A model generated the notes under the pieces. The model saw nothing but the letters and a program-made list of their open reading frames with translations. It was not told where the DNA came from and did not search any database. This document shows, in pieces, positions 1 to 6,450 of a DNA stretch of 7,872 bases. Made by a program: the position numbers and the translations under genes. The DNA is taken from assembly GCA_946061495.1 (NCBI GenBank), contig CAMGSV010000118.1:1-7872 (forward strand). The letters are read 5' to 3'. This DNA is from an uncultured Spirochaetales bacterium (GTDB lineage: Bacteria > Spirochaetota > Spirochaetia > Treponematales > Treponemataceae). Positions within the stretch are counted from its first letter, which is position 1. Every line of letters begins with the position of its first letter.

Positions 1-1489
1 TGAACTCATGGTCGTGGCTGTTGAACAGCACCACTCCGGGGAAATTCGCCAAGGCCTCGTTGAGACTGGTGATGGCCTCCAAGTCCAGGTGGTTGGTGGG
101 CTCGTCCAGAATCAGGCAGTTGGCACCGCTGAGCATCAGCTTGGAGAGCATACAGCGCACCTTCTCCCCTCCAGAAAGCACCTTCACCGGCTTGAGGGAC
201 TCGTCCCCGCTGAACAGCATCCGTCCCAAAAAGCCACGGACGTAGGCGTCGTCCTGCTCCGGGGAATACTGGCGCAACCACTCGGTGATGTTGGCGTCGG
301 TGTCGAAGTAGGCGGCGTTATCCAGCCCCAAATAGGTGTGGCTGATGGTCTGTCCCCAGTAGTAGTCTCCGGAGTCGGCCTTCACCGTGCCAGTGATGAT
401 GTCGAAGAAGGCAGACTTCGACTTGTGCTCCACTCCCACGAAGGCAATCTTGTCGCCACGGTTCACCGTCAGGGAAAAATCCTTCAGCAGCTGGATTCCC
501 TCGGAGGTGTAGTTCAGCTTTTCCACCCGCAGCACGTTGTTGCCGATGTCCCGGTCCGGCTTGAAATTCACGTAGGGGAACTTGCGGCTGGTGACCGGCA
601 GCTCCTCAAGGGCAAGCTTGTCGTAGATCTTCTTGCGGCTGGTGGCCTGGCGGCTCTTTGCGGCGTTGGAGGCGAACCGAAGGATGAACTCCTTCAGGTC
701 CTTCATCTTCTCCTCCCGCTTCTTGGCCTGGTCCTTGGCCTGCCGCTGCATAATCTGGCTCATCTGGTACCAGAAGTCGTAGTTTCCGCTGAAAAGGCTG
801 ATCTTGCCGTAGTCGATGTCGCAGATGTAGGTGCAGACGGCGTTCAGGAAGTGGCGGTCGTGGCTCACCACGATGACCGTATTGGGGAAATCCATCAGGA
901 AGTCCTCCAGCCAGCTGATGGACTCCAGGTCAAGACCGTTGGTGGGCTCGTCCAAAAGCAGGATGTCAGGCTCGCCGAAGATTGCCTGGGCCAACAGTAC
1001 CCGAACCTTGCGGCTCTCATCCAGCTCGTTCATCATGCGGTCATGGTACTCCTCCTCCAGTCCCAGGCCGGAGAGCATCTGCTCAATCTGGTTCTCCGCC
1101 TCCCAGCCCCCCAGCTCACTGTACTCTCCCTCCAGCTCGCTGGCCCGGATGCCGTCCTCCTCGGTGAAGTCCTCCTTGGCATAGATGGTCTCCCGGTCCT
1201 TGTGGCACTGGTAGAGCTTGGGATGGCCCATCATCACCGTATCCTTCACGGAGAACTCGTCGTAGGCGAAGTGGTCCTGCTTCAAGACGGCCATTCGCTC
1301 GCCGGGAGTGATGATGATCTGGCCGGAGTCATGCTCCAGCTCGCCGGAAAGCACCTTCAGGAAGGTGGACTTTCCCGCTCCGTTGGCACCGATGATGCCG
1401 TAGCAGTTGCCGGGGGTGAACTTGAGGTTCACGTCCTTGAAAAGCGGTCTGTCCCCAAACTTGAGGCTCACGTCACTAACTGTTACCAT
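1..1489 (-). CDS. ABC-F family ATPase, YbiT/YkpA type (C-terminus cut by window edge)
   Basis: This gene encodes a soluble twin-ATPase protein of the ABC-F class, which lacks membrane domains and generally acts at the ribosome. 496 residues are visible, and roughly 40 C-terminal residues are probably missing. NBD1 has Walker A GANGAGKS (34-41), a degenerate signature LDESRKVR (156-163), Walker B ending DILLLDEPTN (175-184) and an H-loop SHD (209-211). A lysine- and glutamate-rich interdomain linker follows at about 240-300. NBD2 has a degenerate Walker A GVEHKSKS (352-359), a canonical signature LSGGEKVR (438-445), Walker B LILDEPTNHLDL (459-470) and an H-loop SHD (491-493), just before the edge. 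Segments such as TISWLE-like ISWLEDFL and SHDRHFLNAVC resemble E. coli YbiT and B. subtilis YkpA. The ATG at 1489 is preceded by AAGGA at 10 bases. It lies 21 bases after the helicase stop, so co-transcription is likely. I do not see antibiotic-resistance ABC-F hallmarks. The family call is secure; the exact cellular role is not. Confidence 0.93.
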   Translation of the reverse strand, partial: MVTVSDVSLKFGDRPLFKDVNLKFTPGNCYGIIGANGAGKSTFLKVLSGELEHDSGQIIITPGERMAVLKQDHFAYDEFSVKDTVMMGHPKLYQCHKDRETIYAKEDFTEEDGIRASELEGEYSELGGWEAENQIEQMLSGLGLEEEYHDRMMNELDESRKVRVLLAQAIFGEPDILLLDEPTNGLDLESISWLEDFLMDFPNTVIVVSHDRHFLNAVCTYICDIDYGKISLFSGNYDFWYQMSQIMQRQAKDQAKKREEKMKDLKEFILRFASNAAKSRQATSRKKIYDKLALEELPVTSRKFPYVNFKPDRDIGNNVLRVEKLNYTSEGIQLLKDFSLTVNRGDKIAFVGVEHKSKSAFFDIITGTVKADSGDYYWGQTISHTYLGLDNAAYFDTDANITEWLRQYSPEQDDAYVRGFLGRMLFSGDESLKPVKVLSGGEKVRCMLSKLMLSGANCLILDEPTNHLDLEAITSLNEALANFPGVVLFNSHDHEF

Positions 1490-1499
1490 ATCTATTTGT

Positions 1500-1504
1500 T
1501 CCTT
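1500..1504 (-). promoter_or_regulatory. Ribosome binding site of the ABC-F gene
   Basis: The minus strand reads AAGGA, followed by 10 bases and then the ATG at 1489. It sits inside the 21-base gap after the helicase stop codon. This supports independent initiation on a shared message, and no promoter fits in the gap. Confidence 0.6.
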
Positions 1505-1510
1505 ATAAAA

Positions 1511-3364
1511 TTACTTGTTGTCGGACGTGTCGGATGAAGCCTTTGCTCCACCAAACAGCCCCCTCAAGCGAGCCAGGAAGCCCTTCTTGGGCGGCTGACT
1601 GGCCTTTGCTGCGCTCTGGACTGCCGCCTGGCTTCCCTCTGCCTTGCGGCCCTGGACGGGGGCCTTGGGGCTGGAAGCCTTCTGTCCGGGCTGGCTTGCT
1701 GCAGCACCCTGCTGTCCACCGTTTTTTTGCCGCTGGCCCTGACGGTTGTCGGGTCGGCTCCCGTTGCGGGAACGATTTCTGCCGCCGCCCTGACCTCCAG
1801 TCCTGCGGGAAGAGCTTTCCTCACCTCGTCCCCCCTCGCTGGGGACGGCAGCTCTTGCGGCAGCTTGTCCGCCATACTTTTCCTTATACACCTTCATCCG
1901 CTGGTCAAAGGAAAGGCCGGACAAGTCCTCTCCCCCAGCCTGAATCTCATGGCGGGAATGGCTCTTGCCGCCAGTGGCACCGTCACGATAGATATCCTTG
2001 CCCCTACGTCGGTTGCCGCGGTTCTTCCCTTCGCCGGAACCACGCCCCTCGCCAGGAGCGTTTTTGCCTGAACCACGACGGCCTCGTGCCTCGCCAGACC
2101 GATTGCCGCCACGGCGTTCCCGACCGCCACCATCACCACGACCTCGGCTGCCCTCACGCCGTCCTCTACCACCACCACGCTCATCCTCGCCGTAGTCACC
2201 GGTGCGGATGTAGATGCTGGCGCTCTTGTCCTCCACCATCATGTCCTCGTAGGCCACGGAGGAGGGAATGGAGTGGCCCAGATACCGCTCGATGGGAACC
2301 AGATTGTACACGTCCTGCTCGCTGCAGAAGGTGTAGGCCTTTCCCGACCTTCCCGCCCGGGCAGTGCGGCCGATGCGGTGCACATAGTTCTCGGACTCGT
2401 TGGGCAGGTCGTAGTTCACCACCATGGCCAAATCGTCCACATCGATGCCACGGGCAGCCACATCGGTGGCCACCAGGCACTTGAGGGAGCCGCTCTTGAA
2501 GGAGTCCAGCACCTGGAGCCGCTTCGACTGGGGCAGGTCCCCGATGATGAATTCGCTTTCTATTCCGTTGTGCTGCAAACGCTTGGCCACCACCTCGCAG
2601 CTGCGCTTGGTGTTGCAGAACACAATGACGCTCTCGGGCTTCTCGGACTGGAGGATACCCAGCAGCAGGCGCATCTTGGCATCGCTGGAAACATGGAGCA
2701 GCTGCTGGTCAATCTCCTCCACGGTAATCTGCTGGGCCTCGATGGTAATCTCCACAGGATCAACGGTGTACTCCCAGGCCAGGTTCTTTACGTAGGTGTT
2801 GAGGGTGGCGCTGAAAAGCATGGTCTGGCGGTCTTGGGTCTTGGGCAAGACCTTGATGAGCTTGCGCAGATCGGGGTAGAAGCCCATGTCGAACATGCGG
2901 TCCGCCTCATCCACCACCAGAAAGGCCACCTGGCTCAAATCCATGGTGCCAGACTCCTGCAAGTCGATGACACGGCCCGGGGTGCCGATGATGATGTCAA
3001 CACGTTCTTTCAGCATGGCGGTCTGCTTGTTGTACCCCACGCCGCCGTAGAAGCTTCCTGTCTTGAGGCTGGTGCCGGAAATCAGTGTCCGGGCTTCCTC
3101 CTCCACCTGCACCGCCAGCTCCCTCGTGGGAACCATAACCAATGCCTTCTTGCCGGCAACCTCACTGCGGGCAAGCATCTGCTGGATGATTGAAATCAAA
3201 AAGGCGGCAGTCTTTCCAGTGCCGGTCTGGGACTGGACATACAAATCGGCGCCGTTCAAGGCGGCCTGCAGCACCTGCTCCTGGACGGGGGTGCACTCCA
3301 CATATCCCGCTGAGTCAATTCCCTTCAGCAGATCATGGTGCAATTGCAATTCCGTAAATTTCAT
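1511..3364 (-). CDS. DEAD-box ATP-dependent RNA helicase with long RGG-rich tail
   Basis: This is a 617-residue RNA helicase that would use ATP to unwind or remodel RNA, for example in ribosome assembly, mRNA decay or cold adaptation. All core motifs are intact: a Q-motif (F3 to PVQEQ 26-30), motif I SQTGTGKT (45-52), PTREL (79-83), TPGR (128-131), DEAD (152-155), SAT (185-187), VIVFCNTK (246-253), ATDVAARGID (299-308) and YVHRIGRTARAGR (327-339). The core ends near residue 380. A disordered tail of about 235 residues follows. It is arginine/glycine-rich at 396-455, has a short ordered-looking island SFDQRMKVYKEKYGG (485-499), then a Gln/Ala/Lys/Pro-rich region and a final amphipathic segment GFLARLRGLFGG (595-606). 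The core resembles RhlB/RhlE-type helicases, but the tail prevents a firm paralogue name. The start ATG has no clear Shine-Dalgarno sequence. The gene is first in a probable operon with the ABC-F gene. Confidence 0.95.
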   Translation of the reverse strand: MKFTELQLHHDLLKGIDSAGYVECTPVQEQVLQAALNGADLYVQSQTGTGKTAAFLISIIQQMLARSEVAGKKALVMVPTRELAVQVEEEARTLISGTSLKTGSFYGGVGYNKQTAMLKERVDIIIGTPGRVIDLQESGTMDLSQVAFLVVDEADRMFDMGFYPDLRKLIKVLPKTQDRQTMLFSATLNTYVKNLAWEYTVDPVEITIEAQQITVEEIDQQLLHVSSDAKMRLLLGILQSEKPESVIVFCNTKRSCEVVAKRLQHNGIESEFIIGDLPQSKRLQVLDSFKSGSLKCLVATDVAARGIDVDDLAMVVNYDLPNESENYVHRIGRTARAGRSGKAYTFCSEQDVYNLVPIERYLGHSIPSSVAYEDMMVEDKSASIYIRTGDYGEDERGGGRGRREGSRGRGDGGGRERRGGNRSGEARGRRGSGKNAPGEGRGSGEGKNRGNRRRGKDIYRDGATGGKSHSRHEIQAGGEDLSGLSFDQRMKVYKEKYGGQAAARAAVPSEGGRGEESSSRRTGGQGGGRNRSRNGSRPDNRQGQRQKNGGQQGAAASQPGQKASSPKAPVQGRKAEGSQAAVQSAAKASQPPKKGFLARLRGLFGGAKASSDTSDNK

Positions 3365-3374
3365 ACTATTGTGT

Positions 3375-3403
3375 ACTATATACTTTTTCTCAAGCTATGT
3401 ACA
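3375..3403 (-). promoter_or_regulatory. Candidate sigma-70 promoter of the helicase/ABC-F operon
   Basis: On the minus strand, TGTACA (3398-3403, 4 of 6 matches to the -35 consensus) is followed by a 17-base spacer and TATAGT (3375-3380, 5 of 6 matches to the -10 consensus). Transcription would start about 3-4 bases before the helicase ATG at 3364, giving an almost leaderless message. This agrees with the lack of a Shine-Dalgarno sequence there. The -35 box lies within the 8-base palindrome ATGTACAT (3397-3404). It is prediction only, and AT-rich DNA yields such matches by chance. Confidence 0.4.
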
Positions 3404-3412
3404 TGGATTTTT

Positions 3413-3470
3413 AAAAAATATTTGGGCCGCCAGCCGCTGGAACCGCTCCTAAAACTGACAGCCCAAAAAT
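3413..3470 (-). terminator. Probable intrinsic terminator after the TIGR03545 gene
   Basis: On the minus strand, the arm ATTTTTGGGC (3461-3470) pairs with GCCCAAATAT (3418-3427), 9 of 10 positions complementary with TTTGGGC/GCCCAAA perfect. The transcript then enters a T-run (3413-3418). The 33-base loop holds a smaller hairpin, CCAGC/GCTGG (3430-3440), which could stack on the stem. The hairpin lies just past the TIGR03545 stop codon at 3488 and immediately upstream of the candidate helicase promoter, so it would insulate the two units. The long loop makes it weaker than the glgA terminator. Confidence 0.6.
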
Positions 3471-3487
3471 CAATGACAAAAATAAAT

Positions 3488-5887
3488 CTACCGTCCAAAC
3501 AGCCCCTTCAAGGCATTAGTTGCAGATTCCTTTACTGAGTCAGTCACTCCCTTCACCGTCTCCTCTGCCTTTTTGGTGGCAGCATCCTTGGCGGCATTCA
3601 GGGTTGCGTTGAGCTTTTCCTCACCCTCACGCTGCTTCCGCTCCAGCTCCGCCTTGTAGGCTTCAATCTTCTTCCACTGATCGTCCATGCGGGCCTTGAT
3701 GTCGTCAAAATCGCCGAACTGCTCCTTCACCTTGGCCATGTTCTCGTCCAGCACTGCCTGAACCTTGGCGGTGGCCTCCTCCTTGACCTTTGTCAGTTCT
3801 TCGTTGAACAGCTGGGTCAACACCGCCACAAAGCGGCGGTCAATGTCACTGTCCACATCAAGAAAAAGCCCTGAAGCGTCGGAGTACCCGATGGTGACAG
3901 CAGCCTGGACAGAGGTGAACATGGCCAAAGCCCGGCTGTACAAGTCATAGGCAAAGGCTGGCTCAAAGGCTGCGGTGGTAAAATTCACCGGATCCAGAGT
4001 GATGCCGCCGCCCACGGAGAAGGCTCCAGTCTCGTTAGCGGTAATGCGGGCGTCAAAGTGTCCGATTCCCTTGCCGGTAGGCACACCAGGTACAGCCTCC
4101 TCCTCCGGCATGGTCATATCCAGCGCATAACCGTTTCCCTTGTACCGCAGGTCCACCAAATCACCAGTGCGGGACTTCCTCATGTCCAGCGTTCCTGAGA
4201 AGCTGTCGGTCATGGCACCATGGCCCACAACCCCGGAAATGGAGGCGGGCTTTCCCCACTTGTCCATGTCGCTGCTGATGTCAGTTACATCCAAAGACAT
4301 GGAAAAGCTTCCGTCAGCACCAGAGCCATGCATCTTTTTGATAAGAAATGATGGGATGTTGTCCACGGAGTACTCGATATTCCGTCCCTCGTACCGCTGG
4401 ATGGCAGGTTTTTCCTCCACCACCGCCACCGTCTCCTGCTCCTTTGCCGCGGACTTGGCGGAAAGATCCTGCACATATACCATCAGCTCCTGCACCATAG
4501 GATAGTACTGGCCGAACAAGTCCGCCAGAATCTTCTCGAAGCTGGTGGTGAGGATGTTCATGCCATCCTCCTTTATGGAGAAGGAAGCAATCTTGTTGAT
4601 TTCGCTACTCACCAGATTGAAGTCGTCAGTGACAGCCCGCTGAGCCTGGTCTGCCAGCGACTGCACCGTATTCACGTCACGCTGCAGCATATTCATGGTC
4701 TGCTCCGTCTCGTTGTACAGTGCAGTAGCACTTTCCACTGCAGACCGGATGGATGCAATACCATCACGAATCTTGGTGGGATCCGACTGGACGCTCTCCC
4801 AGTCGAAGTTGGCGGCAGCCTGTCCATCGGCCATCACCTTGTTGACAGAAGCTGACAGCTGGTCAGGCATCTCCTTCCAGGCGGGAATCAACACGTTCAT
4901 CTGGGACTCGATGTCCTTCGCAAGCCCTGGTATGGTAAGCTGGTCGTAGAAATTCTTCACCAAGGTTTCCGGATCATACTGGGCGAAAATCTCGGAGACG
5001 CTGTTCTTCACAACGCCGGCCTTTTCCAGAGTAAAGTTTGTCACCTGTGTCTTCAACTGCTCCAGCCGAGCTGTCTGGGCATAATCCTCAGGCAAGGCTC
5101 CGTCAGTCTCCCGGTCGGTGTTCACCCGCACATCGGTGACGCTCATCTCATCAGAGACAAATCGCTTCCTCAGCAGCTGCAGCAGATCAAAATCCACCGT
5201 GAGGCCACCAATCTCGAAGAGGTTCTTCATGGTGTTGTTTCTGTTGGCCACCTCCAGTCCCCGGATGGTGAAGTTGGAGTCCAGAATTCCCAGGTGCAGG
5301 TAGGCGATATCCACCTTGGCACCAAAGGCCGACTGCATCACCGACCGAAGCCCCTTCTTGATGAGGGGATCCTTGAAGATGAGAACAGCGGAGACCATCA
5401 GAATCACAAGGCTGACAGAGGCAATCAGCGGCATAAACTTTACCCGCCCCTTCTGCTTGCGGATTTCCTTTGACAAGGTCTTGAGGCGAACCAACTCCTG
5501 CTTAGTGAAAACCCGGTCATCAGGAATACTCAGCCGCATCTTTTTCCCTTCGCCAGACTCCACAAACATGGCAGCCATGAATTCCTGATCCCGGGGAATG
5601 TAGAGCCGCTTCAATATCTTGCGGTTGAATTTCTTCTGGGAATACTTTTTCTTCAGCATTCGTGGTAATTTCTTCTTGGGGAAGGTCTTTGGCTCCTTCT
5701 TTTTCCTTGCAGGAACCTTTTTCTTGTCCTCCTGAACAGCCAGCTCAGTGGAACCCACCACCCCCTCACCTGATGAAACAGTCCTGTCCTGAGAACTTGA
5801 GGCCACCGATTTCAGCTCTGCCTCAACAGATGAGCCGTCAACAGTCTCTCCAGCCATAGCAATATCTTGGTTCTTTTTCTTGCTCAT
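3488..5887 (-). CDS. TIGR03545 family protein, AsmA-like envelope protein of unknown function
   Basis: This is a 799-residue protein anchored in the inner membrane by one span. Residues 1-150 are charged and probably cytoplasmic and disordered, with lysine-rich stretches at about 55-92. A hydrophobic segment at 151-171 (FMPLIASVSLVILMVSAVLIF) is the only clear membrane span. The following part (about 185-266) has the AsmA-type opening: GAKVDIAYLHLGILDSNFTI, then RGLEVAN, NLFEIGGLTVDFDL and a block ending DGALPEDYA. Residues about 270-480 look mostly helical. Residues about 500-685 are Gly/Ser/Asp-rich and beta-like (ISGVVGHGAM, FSGTLDMR). Residues 690-799 form a charged Ala/Lys/Glu helical tail ending LKGLFGR. 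I recognise the family from the NLFE...FDL...GALP signature and from its partner gene. The start overlaps the TIGR03546 stop as ATGA, so translation is coupled. The molecular function is unknown; a role in envelope lipid handling is inference from AsmA-like proteins only. Confidence 0.82.
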   Translation of the reverse strand: MSKKKNQDIAMAGETVDGSSVEAELKSVASSSQDRTVSSGEGVVGSTELAVQEDKKKVPARKKKEPKTFPKKKLPRMLKKKYSQKKFNRKILKRLYIPRDQEFMAAMFVESGEGKKMRLSIPDDRVFTKQELVRLKTLSKEIRKQKGRVKFMPLIASVSLVILMVSAVLIFKDPLIKKGLRSVMQSAFGAKVDIAYLHLGILDSNFTIRGLEVANRNNTMKNLFEIGGLTVDFDLLQLLRKRFVSDEMSVTDVRVNTDRETDGALPEDYAQTARLEQLKTQVTNFTLEKAGVVKNSVSEIFAQYDPETLVKNFYDQLTIPGLAKDIESQMNVLIPAWKEMPDQLSASVNKVMADGQAAANFDWESVQSDPTKIRDGIASIRSAVESATALYNETEQTMNMLQRDVNTVQSLADQAQRAVTDDFNLVSSEINKIASFSIKEDGMNILTTSFEKILADLFGQYYPMVQELMVYVQDLSAKSAAKEQETVAVVEEKPAIQRYEGRNIEYSVDNIPSFLIKKMHGSGADGSFSMSLDVTDISSDMDKWGKPASISGVVGHGAMTDSFSGTLDMRKSRTGDLVDLRYKGNGYALDMTMPEEEAVPGVPTGKGIGHFDARITANETGAFSVGGGITLDPVNFTTAAFEPAFAYDLYSRALAMFTSVQAAVTIGYSDASGLFLDVDSDIDRRFVAVLTQLFNEELTKVKEEATAKVQAVLDENMAKVKEQFGDFDDIKARMDDQWKKIEAYKAELERKQREGEEKLNATLNAAKDAATKKAEETVKGVTDSVKESATNALKGLFGR

Positions 5888-6414
5888 TTATCCAGTACTC
5901 CTGCAATCGCCTGAGATTTGGAGATAATCTTCTCCACCAAGGGCAGCTTCTTCATTCCCACCCACAACTTTGAGGCGGTGATCTTTGGGGCAAGCACCGT
6001 CCGCCACAACCTCACCAGAAGGCGGGACAGAACATAGACGGGAATATAAAGGATGAGCCCAGCCACCAGACTGCCCATCACCACGGTATTGTTGAATTTC
6101 GTGTAGGCCACAAAAGGTATCTCCAACAGCTGACGATACACGGGAACAAGGGGCTCAAACATCAGCACCTGGTACCCCATGGCATCCAGCATCATGTCCA
6201 CCGGAGCGATACAAAGGGAAACGCCCAATGACACCAGAAGATACACCGCCTTGTTGATTCTGATGAAAAAGAAGAACACAAAAAGAATGTACCACAGGGC
6301 ATTGTCCTTGGGCATCATTCCCATAATAACGCCCAAGGCAACCCCATGGGCAATCTCACCAGGATGAGAATTGCTGTTCAGTGACTTGAACAGGTTCAGC
6401 AGATAACCTAACAT
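5884..6414 (-). CDS. TIGR03546 family multi-pass membrane protein (DUF2062-like)
   Basis: This is a 176-residue hydrophobic protein of the inner membrane. Probable spans lie at about 21-35, 38-52, 55-75 and 110-132, followed by a basic C-terminal amphipathic stretch of about 45 residues. The N-terminal motif SHPGEIAHGVALGVIMGMMPKDN (positions 16-38) resembles the start of DUF2062 domains, where a helix with the pattern AxGxAxGxxxGxxP precedes a second span and RxN (here FIRINKAVYLL, 50-60). No catalytic residues are evident. It is the first gene of a pair with the TIGR03545 gene, overlapping it by 4 bases, and the two families are known to occur side by side in outer-membrane bacteria. Tight coupling suggests a fixed complex. 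A good AAGGAG sits 5 bases before the ATG. The family assignment rests on the partner and the motif, and the biochemical role is unknown. Confidence 0.82.
   Translation of the reverse strand: MLGYLLNLFKSLNSNSHPGEIAHGVALGVIMGMMPKDNALWYILFVFFFFIRINKAVYLLVSLGVSLCIAPVDMMLDAMGYQVLMFEPLVPVYRQLLEIPFVAYTKFNNTVVMGSLVAGLILYIPVYVLSRLLVRLWRTVLAPKITASKLWVGMKKLPLVEKIISKSQAIAGVLDK
5898..5902 (-). promoter_or_regulatory. Ribosome binding site of the TIGR03545 gene, inside the TIGR03546 gene
   Basis: The minus strand reads AGGAG, followed by 10 bases and then the ATG at 5887. The site lies inside the last codons of the upstream gene. Together with the ATGA stop/start overlap (5884-5887), it favours the 799-residue start over the internal methionine at codon 11 and implies coupled translation. 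Confidence 0.65.
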
Positions 6415-6419
6415 TATGA

Positions 6420-6425
6420 CTCCTT
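6420..6425 (-). promoter_or_regulatory. Ribosome binding site of the TIGR03546 gene
   Basis: The minus strand reads AAGGAG, followed by 5 bases and then the ATG at 6414. It is the best Shine-Dalgarno match in the window and fixes this ATG as the start of the 176-residue protein. Confidence 0.7.
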
Positions 6426-6450
6426 GAAGCGAGGTTAAAGTAAAACTTCA

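Noticed and set aside
8..1537. A 509-codon open frame on the plus strand, opposite the ABC-F gene
   Set aside because: It is an exact shadow of the ABC-F coding strand, whose G/C-ending codons remove stops on the opposite strand. Its product is a biased Val/Leu/His/Gly string with no recognisable domain, while the minus strand encodes all ABC-F motifs.
1998..2195. Repetitive GC-rich stretch that looked like a tandem repeat
   Set aside because: It codes for the RGG-rich helicase tail. The codons repeat in kind but there is no constant unit length or sequence, so I call it low-complexity coding DNA, not a repeat element.
1534..2484. A 316-codon plus-strand open frame rich in Pro, Arg, His and Cys
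   Set aside because: Its composition is what the antisense of an Arg/Gly-rich tail produces, and it has no start signal or family resemblance.
2273..3193. A 306-codon open frame on the plus strand, opposite the helicase
   Set aside because: It lies fully inside the helicase core, where the minus strand shows every DEAD-box motif. The plus product has no coherent domain or ribosome binding site.
3365..3487. Possible small RNA or riboswitch in the 123-base gap before the helicase
   Set aside because: The only strong structure is the hairpin with T-run that fits a terminator of the upstream gene. No known riboswitch motif is recognisable and the leader would be too short.
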